64,000 nt of DNA, taken from assembly GCA_017304675.1 (NCBI GenBank), contig JAFKLS010000019.1, positions 248,001 through 312,000 on the forward strand. The letters run 5' to 3'. The DNA comes from Sphingobacteriia bacterium (GTDB lineage: Bacteria > Bacteroidota > Bacteroidia > Chitinophagales > Chitinophagaceae). Numbering within the stretch: the first letter of the stretch is position 1; every line of letters starts with the position of its first letter. Position numbers and translations under genes: made by a program. Shown in pieces: positions 1-9,328 of this stretch. The notes beneath the pieces were generated by a model. It did no database searches. It saw only the letters and a program-made list of their open reading frames with translations, and was not told the DNA's origin.

Positions 1-6
1 AAAGTA

Positions 7-189
7 ATGAAACTTTTAACCTCTATTGTTATCATCATATCGTTGCCGGCATTAGTGGTTGGAGCCTATGCAATAAATAATTCTGGCGCAGGGCCACATT
101 TTTCTTTAACTGCTTATGCCGCCATCGGTTTTTCTTTAATTGTTTCCTGCGCAGTTGCATGGTATTTCATGAAAAAGAAATGGTTTTAG
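7..189 (+). CDS. Small two-helix membrane protein, unknown function
   Basis: A 60-residue frame with two hydrophobic stretches (about residues 4-22 and 33-54), ending in a basic tail (MKKKWF). The first segment could be a signal anchor. The ATG lies seven bases into the window, and the codons before it are open, so the protein might start further upstream. The Nudix gene follows immediately and its possible starts overlap or abut this stop codon, so the two may be co-transcribed. I do not recognise a family, and the short length makes this call uncertain. Confidence 0.5.
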   Translation: MKLLTSIVIIISLPALVVGAYAINNSGAGPHFSLTAYAAIGFSLIVSCAVAWYFMKKKWF

Positions 190-194
190 CGAAT

Positions 195-731
195 ATGGAA
201 GCACATCATCATAACCTATTAAACATGCATACCCCTGTTATTGATCATACACTTCCACTGCCAGGCAGGTTTACGGTTCGTGTATATGGACTATTATTAG
301 ATGAACGTAAAAGAATACTGGTAAGTGATGAATTTATTCGTGGAAACTATTTCACCAAATTTCCTGGTGGCGGATTAGAATTTGGTGAAGGAACAAGAGA
401 TTGCCTGCGCAGGGAATTTAAAGAAGAGACAGGGTTGGATATACTAGTTGGCGAACATTTTTATACAACAGATTTTTACCAGATATCTGCCTTCAATACA
501 AAAGACCAAATAATTTCAATCTATTACTTTGTGCACGCAGCAGATGCAGAACATTTAGCCACACTGTCCGTAAAAGAAAACCCATTTGATTTTTCAGCGG
601 AACAAACTTCAGATAAAAATGGGCAAGCGGAAGTTTTGCGCTGGATAGACTGGAATGACCTTACAGAGGAAAAAGTGCATCTCCCTATTGATAAGGTTGT
701 TGTAAAAATGCTCAGAAATCACTGCAATTAA
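195..731 (+). CDS. Nudix hydrolase
   Basis: Hydrolase of nucleoside diphosphates linked to another moiety; the substrate cannot be read from sequence. A complete Nudix box is visible: GGGLEFGEGTRDCLRREF followed by KEETGLDI matches GX5EX7REUXEEXGU, with the metal-binding REFKEE glutamates intact. The core is preceded by a beta strand (FTVRVYGLLLDE) and the protein is of usual single-domain size. The frame is open up to an ATG at 159, but that start and the ATG at 180 overlap the preceding gene. I chose the ATG at 195, just after its stop; the ATG at 225 is also possible. It meets the transporter gene tail to tail with only 16 bases between the stops. Confidence 0.85.
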   Translation: MEAHHHNLLNMHTPVIDHTLPLPGRFTVRVYGLLLDERKRILVSDEFIRGNYFTKFPGGGLEFGEGTRDCLRREFKEETGLDILVGEHFYTTDFYQISAFNTKDQIISIYYFVHAADAEHLATLSVKENPFDFSAEQTSDKNGQAEVLRWIDWNDLTEEKVHLPIDKVVVKMLRNHCN

Positions 732-747
732 ATCAAATCAATAATTA

Positions 748-1563
748 TTATCCTGCGGTAGGAATATTCTCAAAACCGTCACTCTCCTGCCCCATTGCAG
801 CAAGTTTCATTTTTACTGCAGTAGCGTGTCCAACATATTTTTCAATCCTCTTTTCCACTATTACAATTACCGGCGTTAAAGCAATGGCTACAATAAATTT
901 GTAAATATAATTCATGGTGCCTACTGCAAATACCAATGGCCATGTCCAGTTACCGCCCAATTTAAAAGCAATTCCTAAAACAATATAACTATCAACTAAT
1001 TGAGAAACCAGGGTAGATCCGGTTGCCCTTAACCATATTTTTTTATCACCTGTTATCTTTTTTATTTTATGAAAAATAAATACATCTACCAACTGGCTCA
1101 CTAAAAAAGCGGTTAAGCTTCCCAAAATAATCCACATGCCCTGGCCAAAAATTGCATTAAAAGCGCTTTGCATATTTGGCACGCCGCTATCTCCTTTGGA
1201 AGCAATCCAGAAATTGGCCGGAGATATTTGTATGCTTCCGTAAAACATAACAAAAGCATAAGAGATTAACACCACAGCGGTGTAGCTTATTCGTTTTACT
1301 GCCTTAGGGCCGAAATATTCATTCACCAGATCGGTCATCACAAATTCAATAGGCCATAACAATACACCACAGGTAAGGTTAAAAGATAAACCATTTTGCC
1401 CAAAAAGGCTAAAGTTGGCAGGGGTTAAACCCAATGTTTTTTCTAGAGAAAATATTTTACCGCCTATACATTCTGCAATCAGCGCATTGGCGCAGAAAAA
1501 GGCGGTCATGCTGAGAAAGAGCTTGGTGGGCTTATCTTTTAGAATATTTTTTATCATTCGCAA
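748..1563 (-). CDS. yhhQ: Queuosine precursor transporter (YhhQ/VUT family)
   Basis: Integral membrane protein of the YhhQ (formerly DUF165) family, which in E. coli imports the queuosine precursors preQ0/preQ1 for tRNA modification. The diagnostic segment WPIEFVMTDLVNEYFG (about residues 69-84) is present, and about six hydrophobic helices follow. A polar N-terminus leads into the first helix, and the tail is short and acidic. At 271 residues it is slightly longer than E. coli YhhQ. A small membrane protein gene lies just upstream on the same strand, five bases away. Family assignment is firm; the exact substrate is inferred from the family. Confidence 0.8.
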   Translation of the reverse strand: MRMIKNILKDKPTKLFLSMTAFFCANALIAECIGGKIFSLEKTLGLTPANFSLFGQNGLSFNLTCGVLLWPIEFVMTDLVNEYFGPKAVKRISYTAVVLISYAFVMFYGSIQISPANFWIASKGDSGVPNMQSAFNAIFGQGMWIILGSLTAFLVSQLVDVFIFHKIKKITGDKKIWLRATGSTLVSQLVDSYIVLGIAFKLGGNWTWPLVFAVGTMNYIYKFIVAIALTPVIVIVEKRIEKYVGHATAVKMKLAAMGQESDGFENIPTAG

Positions 1564-1568
1564 ATATT

Positions 1569-1841
1569 TTAAGCGTAAAAAATTATTTCCATAACCAGGA
1601 AAATAAAATTAGTAATGAGTAGCCATGAAGGCACAAGGAACTTTCTTTGGCTTAATAACAATATAACCTGCAATATGTTTAAGAACAGGTTAACAATAAC
1701 TGCCACGAGGCCCAGTATAATGATATAACTATTAATATCCTTATTTTTAATAAAATCTCCTGTATAGCGAATAACCATGCTCAATGCGAAACAAAAATTA
1801 CACAACAAGGTTACCCTGGCAAGAAATAATATCCAACGCAT
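1569..1841 (-). CDS. Small three-helix membrane protein, unknown function
   Basis: A 90-residue protein with three hydrophobic segments (about residues 3-22, 38-62 and 70-89) separated by short charged loops (YTGDFIKNKDI and SQRKF). Its stop is five bases before the start of the queuosine-precursor transporter gene, so the two are probably one transcription unit, divergent from the YfhO-like gene. I do not recognise the family and do not assign a function. Confidence 0.55.
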   Translation of the reverse strand: MRWILFLARVTLLCNFCFALSMVIRYTGDFIKNKDINSYIIILGLVAVIVNLFLNILQVILLLSQRKFLVPSWLLITNFIFLVMEIIFYA

Positions 1842-1895
1842 AAAAAAATTTAAAGTAAAATAGCATTAATTTGCTGCACTTATAAAAATGTGTTC

Positions 1896-4409
1896 ATGAA
1901 AAATTTTAACTGGAAACAATTATTGCCCCATATAATAGCAATTGCCATTTTTTTAATAGTTGCTTTCGTTTATTGTAAACCGGCTTTTGAAGGAAAGGTT
2001 TTGCAGCAAGGCGATGTTACACAATGGAAAGGGATGGCACAAAATTCCTTTCTATACAAAGAGAAGCACGGACATTTCCCGTTATGGACAAACGGCATGT
2101 TCAGTGGAATGCCGGCTTATCAAATTACTGGCATAGGAGAAAATCCCATTGCTGTTGGCTATATCGGTAGCTTTTTAACGTTAGGTCTACCCAAGCCTGT
2201 TTATTTTTTCTTTCTGGCATGCATTTGTTTTTATTTCCTAACACAGGTTTTAAAAGTCAATCCTTACATAGGAATTATTACTGCATTAGGATATGCTTAT
2301 GCAACATATAATCCTATTATTATTTCGGCCGGGCACGATACTAAAATGAATGCCATCGCCTACATGCCTGCCTTAATAGGCTCGTTGTTATTGCTCTATG
2401 AAAAAAAGTATTTATGGGGCGCCGCACTAACAGCTATTGCCACTGCATTAATTGTTGGAGCCAACCATATGCAGATAACCTATTATGCTTTTATTGTAGC
2501 TGGCATAATGAGTATTGCTTACATTGTAAGATGGGTGAAAGCTAAAGAATATAAACATGTATTAAAAGCTGTAAGCATTGCTGTAATGGCTGTTACTATT
2601 GGTATTTTAGTAAATGCAATAACATTATTTACTACTTACGAATATGCTAAAAAAACCATTCGTGGCGGAAGCGCTCTGGCAACAGGCAAAAGTAATTTAA
2701 CAAAAACAGGCTTAAGCAGCGACTATGCATTAAGCTATAGTATGTATAAAACTGAGCCATTGGTAATGATGTTTCCAAGAATGTACGGTGGCAGCAGTTT
2801 TAATTTAGAGGTTGAACAAGATAAATCAAAAGCCATTGAAGCACTGCAACAAATGCCCCAGCAATTAGGGCAGCAAATTCAGGGTTACTTGCGTTTTTAC
2901 TGGGGTGGTATTGATGGTGTTGGTACTGCAGGCCCTCCTTATGTGGGTGCTGTTATTTGCTTTTTGGCATTACTTGGTTTTGTATTGTTAGATGAAAAAT
3001 ATAAATGGTGGATTTTAACAACCATTGCCTTAACAACCTTAATGAGTTGGGGCAAATATTTTGCAGGATTTAATGAATTGCTGTTGAAATATTTACCTAT
3101 GTATAACAAGTTTAGAGCACCAAGCATGATAATGGTTGTACCAACCTTTTTATTATGTATGATGGCTGCTTTAACTATTGATAAAATAATCACTGATACC
3201 AACACAGAAGAATTATGGAAGAAATATAAAAAAGGCCTGATGCTTGTAGGCAGTGTGTTTATATTGGTATTGCTGGTATACATTTCATCAGATTTTATGA
3301 GCGCTGCAGGCCAGCCAAGTGAAAAAGACCTATTAAACCAAATTAATCAAATCCCCGATGCGCAACAAAAAGCTGCCATATTAGAACCTGTAAAAACTTT
3401 TATTAATGGCTTGAAAGAAGATAGAAAAAGTTTGTTTTGGGGAGATTTTTTCCGTTCATTTTCTTTCATTGCCGTGGCCGGTATTGCATTGTGGTTATAT
3501 ATTAAGAAGAAAATAAACACCATTGTTGTATTGTCTGTAATAGGGTTATTTGCTTTTATTGATGTGATACTGATTGATGCTAAATATTTAAGCGAAGAAC
3601 ATTATCAGGAGCAGGCCGATTACGAAAACAATTTCTCTCCTTCTGCAATTGATAAACAAATATTGCAAGACACAAGTTACTATCGTGTTTTTGATGTGTC
3701 ACATGGCATTAATAATGCGTTTAACGGAAGTGCATTAACAGCATACTTTCATAAATCAATTGGGGGTTATCATCCTGCCAAACTCAGTATCTATCAGGAT
3801 TTAATTGATAGCCAATTATACAAATTCCCCAATTGCTTACCCGTAATAGATATGCTGAATACAAAGTATATCATTACACCCAATCAACAAGGCAATCAGG
3901 CAATGGTACAACAAAACCCCGGAGCTTTGGGTGCTGCATGGTTTGTAAAAGCCATTGAATATAAAAATACACCTGCAGAAATAATTCAATCATTAAGCAA
4001 CTTCAATCCAAAAGACACTGCCATTCTTGATGCCGCTATAAAATCAAAAATTAATTTTTCAGGAAGTAAAGATTCAACTGCATCTATTCGTTTAATAAAA
4101 AATGATAACGACATAATTGAGTACGAGTCATCCTCAAACAGTAATGGCTTTGCAGTATTCAGCGAAGTATATTATGATGCCGGGTGGAAAGCTACTATTG
4201 ATGGCAATGAAGCCCCGATCTATCAAACCAATTATGTTTTAAGAGGTTTGCAAGTGCCGCAAGGTAAACACAAAATTACATTTGAATTTAAGCCAGCATC
4301 ATTCGTTATTGGTAGTAAATTGGCCATTGGCGCATCTGCCATAACATGGTTGTTATTGATAGCTGCTGTATTTCAATCATTCAGAAAAAGAAAAGAAACA
4401 ACAGCTTAA
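1896..4409 (+). CDS. YfhO-family polytopic membrane protein
   Basis: Large membrane protein of the YfhO type (PF09586), a GT-C-like fold family found next to glycan genes and implicated in glycosylation of surface polymers in other bacteria. It has an N-terminal helix (HIIAIAIFLIVAFVYC), an extracytoplasmic loop resembling the family (QQGDVTQWKGMAQNSF, LWTNGMFSGMPAYQI), about a dozen further helices, and a C-terminal soluble beta domain (YYDAGWKATIDGNEAPIYQTN) before a last helix. A GTG two codons earlier also opens the frame, but the ATG at 1896 gives a natural MKNF start. Its TAA overlaps the ATG of the next glycosyltransferase (TAATG), so it leads the glycan cluster. The exact reaction is unknown. 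Confidence 0.8.
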   Translation: MKNFNWKQLLPHIIAIAIFLIVAFVYCKPAFEGKVLQQGDVTQWKGMAQNSFLYKEKHGHFPLWTNGMFSGMPAYQITGIGENPIAVGYIGSFLTLGLPKPVYFFFLACICFYFLTQVLKVNPYIGIITALGYAYATYNPIIISAGHDTKMNAIAYMPALIGSLLLLYEKKYLWGAALTAIATALIVGANHMQITYYAFIVAGIMSIAYIVRWVKAKEYKHVLKAVSIAVMAVTIGILVNAITLFTTYEYAKKTIRGGSALATGKSNLTKTGLSSDYALSYSMYKTEPLVMMFPRMYGGSSFNLEVEQDKSKAIEALQQMPQQLGQQIQGYLRFYWGGIDGVGTAGPPYVGAVICFLALLGFVLLDEKYKWWILTTIALTTLMSWGKYFAGFNELLLKYLPMYNKFRAPSMIMVVPTFLLCMMAALTIDKIITDTNTEELWKKYKKGLMLVGSVFILVLLVYISSDFMSAAGQPSEKDLLNQINQIPDAQQKAAILEPVKTFINGLKEDRKSLFWGDFFRSFSFIAVAGIALWLYIKKKINTIVVLSVIGLFAFIDVILIDAKYLSEEHYQEQADYENNFSPSAIDKQILQDTSYYRVFDVSHGINNAFNGSALTAYFHKSIGGYHPAKLSIYQDLIDSQLYKFPNCLPVIDMLNTKYIITPNQQGNQAMVQQNPGALGAAWFVKAIEYKNTPAEIIQSLSNFNPKDTAILDAAIKSKINFSGSKDSTASIRLIKNDNDIIEYESSSNSNGFAVFSEVYYDAGWKATIDGNEAPIYQTNYVLRGLQVPQGKHKITFEFKPASFVIGSKLAIGASAITWLLLIAAVFQSFRKRKETTA

Positions 4410-5323
4410 TGGTTGGTTTAAAAATATCAGTTGTTATCTGTACTTATAACAGAGCTGCTTACATTAGAGAGGCATTGCAGAGCCTATACGATCAAACACT
4501 CTCTAAAGAACTATTCGAAGTAATTATTGCCAACAACAATTCAACCGATAATACAAAAGAAGTTGTTCAACAATTCATAACACAACATTCAGGTACGCAT
4601 TTTATTTATGTAGATGAATTTACACAAGGAGCTTCTTTCGCAAGAAACACAGGTGCAGCTTTAGCAAAAGCGCCGCTTTTATGTTTTATGGATGATGATG
4701 CTATTGCCAATGCGGATTATTTAGAACGGATTGTAAACTTTTTTGAACAATATAAAGATGCAGATGGTTTGGGTGGAAGAATTATTCCAAAATATATTCC
4801 TGAAGAACCAAAATGGATGAGTTTTTATGTTTCTTCTCTTGTTGGTAATTTTGATTACAGCAAAGAAGTTTGTGTATTTGCTGAAGGTAAATATCCCCTC
4901 GAATCAAATATGATCATTAAAACAGCAGACTTTAGAAATGTAAATGGTTTTAATACAGAATTGCCGGGTGTTGTAGGCACATTAAGGATTGGCGGCGAAG
5001 GAAAAGAGTTCTTTTATAAACTTCAATCTGCCGGAAAGAAAATCTATTACGATCCTAATATCATTGTTCAACATATTGTTGAAACAAAAAAACTTACCAA
5101 AGAATACATGTATCGTGTTGCAAGCGGTATTGGCAGAGGTGAAAGAAGAAGGGTTTTAACTATCGGGCAGTTTGCCTACATTAAAAAAAATATAGAGTAT
5201 TTTATAAAATTAGGTGCTTCAATAATATTGGGCTTAAAATATTCTCTGCAAGGGAAACCGGCCAAAGCCTTTCCTGTGATACAATTCCGGATTGATGCGT
5301 GGAAAGGATTATTAGAAAAATAA
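4409..5323 (+). CDS. Glycosyltransferase family 2
   Basis: Inverting GT-A fold glycosyltransferase predicted to add a sugar to a surface polysaccharide or lipid carrier on the cytoplasmic face. The N-terminus ISVVICTYNRAAYIREAL is the nucleotide-binding strand, NNNSTDNT follows, and LLCFMDDDA carries the DXD-type metal site. The region IKTADFRNVNGFNTEL and GGEGKEFFYKLQ matches the acceptor end of the family. The frame is open 63 bases further up inside the YfhO-like gene, but the ATG at 4409 overlaps that gene's stop by one base and places the first beta strand correctly. The 304-residue length is usual. Sugar donor and acceptor are unknown. Confidence 0.85.
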   Translation: MVGLKISVVICTYNRAAYIREALQSLYDQTLSKELFEVIIANNNSTDNTKEVVQQFITQHSGTHFIYVDEFTQGASFARNTGAALAKAPLLCFMDDDAIANADYLERIVNFFEQYKDADGLGGRIIPKYIPEEPKWMSFYVSSLVGNFDYSKEVCVFAEGKYPLESNMIIKTADFRNVNGFNTELPGVVGTLRIGGEGKEFFYKLQSAGKKIYYDPNIIVQHIVETKKLTKEYMYRVASGIGRGERRRVLTIGQFAYIKKNIEYFIKLGASIILGLKYSLQGKPAKAFPVIQFRIDAWKGLLEK

Positions 5324-5328
5324 GTAAC

Positions 5329-6114
5329 ATGAAACTAATTAAAAGGATTTACGTTTTCTTCTTTACAAGAAACCTTTTTTTTCCGATAAATAAATTTTTG
5401 TTTAAACATAGTTTATATGGGATGGGCATTTTAAATTTTGAAAATGATAAAGTAAGCGGTGAGTCTTTTTTTATTGACCTTTTTTTGAAAAACCAACCCA
5501 ACAAAGTGATTTTTGATGTAGGCGCCAATGTAGGTAATTATTCTGCAACATTGAGGCAAAAAGGATATCTTGGACAAATATTTGCTTTTGAGCCTCACCC
5601 TACCACTTTTATACAATTAACAAAACTAGCCGAACAATTCAATTTTAATGCTATTAATTCAGGTTTAGGTAAATGCAAAGAAAAGGTTTTTATTTACGAT
5701 TATGCTAACAATAAAGGATCTCAACACGCTAGTTTATATAAAGATGTAATTACGGAAATCCATCATAGTTCATACCAACAAACAGAAATTGAATTAACAA
5801 CAGTTGACGACTTTATACTAGAAAACAAAATTAACAAGATTGACTTACTAAAAATTGATACAGAAGGTAACGAATTAAGTGTATTACAGGGTGCTCAACA
5901 GGCTATAGAAAAAGGAATGATACAGTTCATACAAATAGAGTTTAATGAGATGAATATTGTTTCTAAAACTTTCATGAAGGATATTTTTAAAATACTTCCT
6001 GGATATAAATTTTATCGTTTATTACCAACTGGATTACTTCCACTAAAAGATTTGCAGCCTGTGTTACTAGAGATATTTGCTTTTCAAAATATCATTGCCA
6101 TAAAAAATAATTAA
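5329..6114 (+). CDS. FkbM family SAM-dependent methyltransferase
   Basis: Class I methyltransferase of the FkbM type, which usually O-methylates sugars or polyketides. SAM-binding motif I is VIFDVGANVGNYSATL, followed by the acidic strand IFAFEPHPTTF. The C-terminal family signature IDLLKIDTEGNELSVLQGA is clear. A hydrophobic or basic stretch at the N-terminus (KLIKRIYVFFFTRNLFFPI) may touch the membrane. The ATG at 5329 is five bases after the preceding stop; a GTG at 5299 would overlap that gene and adds nothing family-like. By context it probably methylates a residue of the surface glycan made by this cluster; this is inference. Confidence 0.85.
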   Translation: MKLIKRIYVFFFTRNLFFPINKFLFKHSLYGMGILNFENDKVSGESFFIDLFLKNQPNKVIFDVGANVGNYSATLRQKGYLGQIFAFEPHPTTFIQLTKLAEQFNFNAINSGLGKCKEKVFIYDYANNKGSQHASLYKDVITEIHHSSYQQTEIELTTVDDFILENKINKIDLLKIDTEGNELSVLQGAQQAIEKGMIQFIQIEFNEMNIVSKTFMKDIFKILPGYKFYRLLPTGLLPLKDLQPVLLEIFAFQNIIAIKNN

Positions 6115-6123
6115 TCGCTAAAA

Positions 6124-7029
6124 GTGTTCAATACCCCTATTCTATTTATTATTTTCAATCGCCCTAAACAAACCCGTATAGTATTTGATGTTATCAGGCA
6201 AATACAACCCAAATACCTGTTTGTTGCAGCAGATGGCCCCCGGGCAAACAATGATACTGACCAATTGAATTGTACGGAATGCAGGAAAATAGTAGAAACA
6301 ATTGATTGGGATTGCGAAGTACAATTTTTATTCAGAGAAGAAAATGCTGGATGCAGGCTGGCTGTATCCGGTGCAATTAGTTGGTTTTTTAACAATATAG
6401 AGCTAGGAATTATTTTAGAAGATGATTGCCTGCCGAATAAAAGTTTCTTTTATTTCTGTGAAGAATTATTGTTGAAGTATAAAGAAGATAGCAGAATAAT
6501 GCACATTGGAGGCGCAAACTTTCAAGCTGAACAAATGTGTGGGTTTAACAGTTATTATTTTTCAAAGATTGTTCATGTATGGGGCTGGGCAAGTTGGAAA
6601 CGGGCTTGGAATGTATACGATATTGAAATGAGAGGCTTCTCTGCAAACCTTCTGAGACAGTGGTTTAAACAAAACAGTTTTCCGAAAACATCTCTCAGTT
6701 ATTGGTTAGATGCACTAATAAAAACAAAAAATAATCTTATTGATACGTGGGATTATCAATGGGCATACAGCATTTGGAAGAATAAAGGGATTTGCATAAC
6801 CCCTACTGTAAATCTTATTTCTAATATTGGTTTTGATAATAATGCTACACACACTTCCGGTAATTCAAACGCTTATGCCAACCTTCCTGTTTTTGACATC
6901 ATTGAAATACATCATCCCGAACAAATAGAAATCAATAAAACAGCAGATAATTATATCTTTAACACTTGGTACAGGAAGAGAAATTTAATTGAGCGCATTT
7001 TAAGAAGAATAAAAAATTTGTTTGATTAG
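6124..7029 (+). CDS. GT-A type glycosyltransferase (HlpA-like), GTG start
   Basis: Putative nucleotide-sugar transferase of the type often named hemolytic protein HlpA-like. The N-terminus MFNTPILFIIFNRPKQT with FVAADGPR forms the donor-binding strand and loop, and LGIILEDDCLP holds a DXD-like acidic motif at about residues 93-103. HVWGWASWKRAWNVYD is a conserved signature of this group. The start is GTG at 6124: the next in-frame methionine is about 120 residues in, beyond the donor site, so GTG must be used. It sits nine bases after the FkbM gene. Substrate unknown. Confidence 0.75.
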   Translation: MFNTPILFIIFNRPKQTRIVFDVIRQIQPKYLFVAADGPRANNDTDQLNCTECRKIVETIDWDCEVQFLFREENAGCRLAVSGAISWFFNNIELGIILEDDCLPNKSFFYFCEELLLKYKEDSRIMHIGGANFQAEQMCGFNSYYFSKIVHVWGWASWKRAWNVYDIEMRGFSANLLRQWFKQNSFPKTSLSYWLDALIKTKNNLIDTWDYQWAYSIWKNKGICITPTVNLISNIGFDNNATHTSGNSNAYANLPVFDIIEIHHPEQIEINKTADNYIFNTWYRKRNLIERILRRIKNLFD

Positions 7030-7030
7030 C

Positions 7031-7822
7031 ATGCATTGTAAAATTTGCAATACTAAGGTTGATGAAATATTTAAAGCAAAAGTTTTAGGCAAATATCAGG
7101 TTGCTTATTATCAATGCCGGGAATGTTTATTCGTTCAAACAGAAGAACCCTATTGGTTGCAGGAAGCTTATACTTCGGCAATTACTGCGTTAGACATTGG
7201 TCTGGTTCAAAGGAACCTTGAATTATCAAATATTGTTGCCTGTATCATTCATTCCTGTTTTCACTTAAAACATAAATTCATTGATTTTGCCGGCGGTTAC
7301 GGTTTGATGGTGAGATTATTAAGAGATAAAGGGCTAAACTTTTACAGGCAGGATAAATACTGCGAGAACCTTTTTGCAGGGAACTTCGATGTAAAAGACC
7401 TCACTGGAAATGAAAAATTTGAATTGTTAACCGCATTTGAAGTGTTTGAGCATCTACAAAATCCATTGCAGGAAATTGATGAAATGCTTTCTTACGCTGA
7501 CTCTATTCTTTTTTCAACAAGATTGCAGCCTCATGCAGATATTCGACCTTATAACTGGTGGTATATTTCGCCTGAAATAGGCCAGCATATTGCATTTTAT
7601 CATACTAAAACCCTTTCAAGAATAGCTGAGTTAAAAGGATTAAATTTATATACCAATCATCAAAACATTCACTTGTTAACAAAAAAGAAAATCAATCCTT
7701 TTTTATTCAAAATCATCACACGCACATTTACAGCTAAAGCAATTTCGTTACTATTGTACAGCAAAAAATCTTCTTTACAGCAAAAAGATTACAGCTTTAT
7801 AAAAAATAAATTATTTAAATAA
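7031..7822 (+). CDS. Zinc-ribbon class I methyltransferase
   Basis: SAM-dependent methyltransferase with an N-terminal four-cysteine knuckle (CKIC and CREC, about 25 residues apart) as in sugar C-methyltransferases and related enzymes. SAM motif I is FIDFAGGYGLMVRLL, and LTAFEVFEHLQNP is the post-motif region typical of methyltransferase 23/11 domains. The ATG at 7031 follows the previous stop by one base and directly precedes the first CxxC. A downstream segment, YNWWYISPEIGQHIAFYH, resembles the C-terminal part of this family. It lies inside the glycan cluster and probably modifies a sugar, which is inference. Confidence 0.75.
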   Translation: MHCKICNTKVDEIFKAKVLGKYQVAYYQCRECLFVQTEEPYWLQEAYTSAITALDIGLVQRNLELSNIVACIIHSCFHLKHKFIDFAGGYGLMVRLLRDKGLNFYRQDKYCENLFAGNFDVKDLTGNEKFELLTAFEVFEHLQNPLQEIDEMLSYADSILFSTRLQPHADIRPYNWWYISPEIGQHIAFYHTKTLSRIAELKGLNLYTNHQNIHLLTKKKINPFLFKIITRTFTAKAISLLLYSKKSSLQQKDYSFIKNKLFK

Positions 7823-7828
7823 GAAACG

Positions 7829-9325
7829 ATGAGCAATATCAGAAAACAAACTATCATTTCCAGTTTGTTGGTATATATTGGCTTTATAGTTGGTGCTGTT
7901 AATACTTATTTATATTCATCTAAAAGTGGTGCCTTTACATCCGAGCAATATGGCCTTACACAATTTTTTATTAGTGTTGGACAGAATATTTTCGTTATTT
8001 CAAATCTTGGATTAATCCCCGTTGTTTATAAATTTTACCCTTACTATAAATCGCATCTTGAAGACAGGAAGATTGACATAATGACCTGGGCATTGGGTGC
8101 TTCTTTAATTGGTTTTATAATAACATGTATTGGCGGCGTAATCATAAAACCGATGATTGTACAGGGTTATATGGAAAAATCATACCTGGTTGTTCAATAT
8201 TATTATCTTCTTTTTCCGTTTTCATTGGGAATGTTATTATTCTTTTTATTTGAAGCATTTTGCTGGTCGATACATGAAACAGTAATTGCCAACTTTTTAA
8301 AAGAAACAGCACTCAGGATCATTACAAGTGTTTTTATTTTATTATACTACTTCAAGTTCATTTCTTTCAATACATTCATCTATTTGTTCTCCGCTATTTA
8401 TCTATTTATTTTTATAATTCTGATAATCTATTTAAAGAGGATAAATCAACTGCATTTACCCTTTAAGCAAAGCAAAGTAACTAAGCGATTTAAAAAGCTC
8501 ATGTTTAAAATGCAGGCTTATATTTTTGGCGGAACCATTATTAATACTTTAGCTACAACTATCGATGCCATTTTTATCGCACATTTTCTCAACCTTAAAT
8601 CGGTAGCTGTTTTCAGCTTGGCGCAATATGTTGCCAATTTAGTACAGGTACCACAAAGAAGTATTCAAACTATTTCTCTAGGGTATTTGTCAAAAGCATG
8701 GAAACAAAAGAACTTTTCGGAGATCAACAGAATTTATTCGAGGTCATGCATCAACCTTTTATTATTATCACTTTTTATTTTCGGAAATATTTGGTTGAAT
8801 GTAAAGCAAGGGATTTATGTTTTGCATATTAAACCGGAATTCTTGGAAGGATTAAACGTAGTTCTTATTTTGGGGTTTGCGAGAATCGTTGATGCTGGTA
8901 CAGGCGTGAATGGAACTATTATTAATACATCTAGTTTGTGGAAATTTGATTTTTGGAGCGGGGTGATTTTATTAACCATTCGATTACCTTTTACCTGGCT
9001 GTTAATTAAATATTATGGAATTATTGGTTCCGCAATTGGAGAATTAGCATCATACACAGTCTATAATGCAGTCAGATATGAATTTTTAAGGCGCAGGTTT
9101 AAAATGCAACCGTTTAATATAAAAACATTAATTAGCATTGTGTTGGCTATCACCGCCTATTTTACTTGCTTTTATTCGTTTAAAAATTTAGATGGTTGGG
9201 CAGGTATTATAGCAAGATTTTTTTTGTTTTCGGGAATAATGATTACTGGTATAGTATATTTAAAATTGACACCTGATGCACATCAGTTAATAAATAGTTG
9301 GTCGAAAAATCGAAATGAAAAATAA
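7829..9325 (+). CDS. Polysaccharide flippase (Wzx-like, MOP superfamily)
   Basis: Inner-membrane exporter expected to flip lipid-linked glycan units. About 12-14 hydrophobic segments are spread over 498 residues, the usual length for Wzx/RfbX-type proteins. The N-terminal helix (ISSLLVYIGFIVGAVNTYLY) and the segment FGGTIINTLATTIDAIFIAHFLN are typical of polysaccharide biosynthesis transporters of the MOP group. It begins six bases after the methyltransferase gene and ends three bases before the GT9 gene, so it is firmly inside the operon. The nature of the lipid-linked unit is unknown. Confidence 0.85.
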   Translation: MSNIRKQTIISSLLVYIGFIVGAVNTYLYSSKSGAFTSEQYGLTQFFISVGQNIFVISNLGLIPVVYKFYPYYKSHLEDRKIDIMTWALGASLIGFIITCIGGVIIKPMIVQGYMEKSYLVVQYYYLLFPFSLGMLLFFLFEAFCWSIHETVIANFLKETALRIITSVFILLYYFKFISFNTFIYLFSAIYLFIFIILIIYLKRINQLHLPFKQSKVTKRFKKLMFKMQAYIFGGTIINTLATTIDAIFIAHFLNLKSVAVFSLAQYVANLVQVPQRSIQTISLGYLSKAWKQKNFSEINRIYSRSCINLLLLSLFIFGNIWLNVKQGIYVLHIKPEFLEGLNVVLILGFARIVDAGTGVNGTIINTSSLWKFDFWSGVILLTIRLPFTWLLIKYYGIIGSAIGELASYTVYNAVRYEFLRRRFKMQPFNIKTLISIVLAITAYFTCFYSFKNLDGWAGIIARFFLFSGIMITGIVYLKLTPDAHQLINSWSKNRNEK

Positions 9326-9328
9326 ATT

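Noticed and set aside
2939..3283. Antisense open frame within the YfhO-like gene
   Set aside because: No start context or family resemblance; the forward gene is intact across it.
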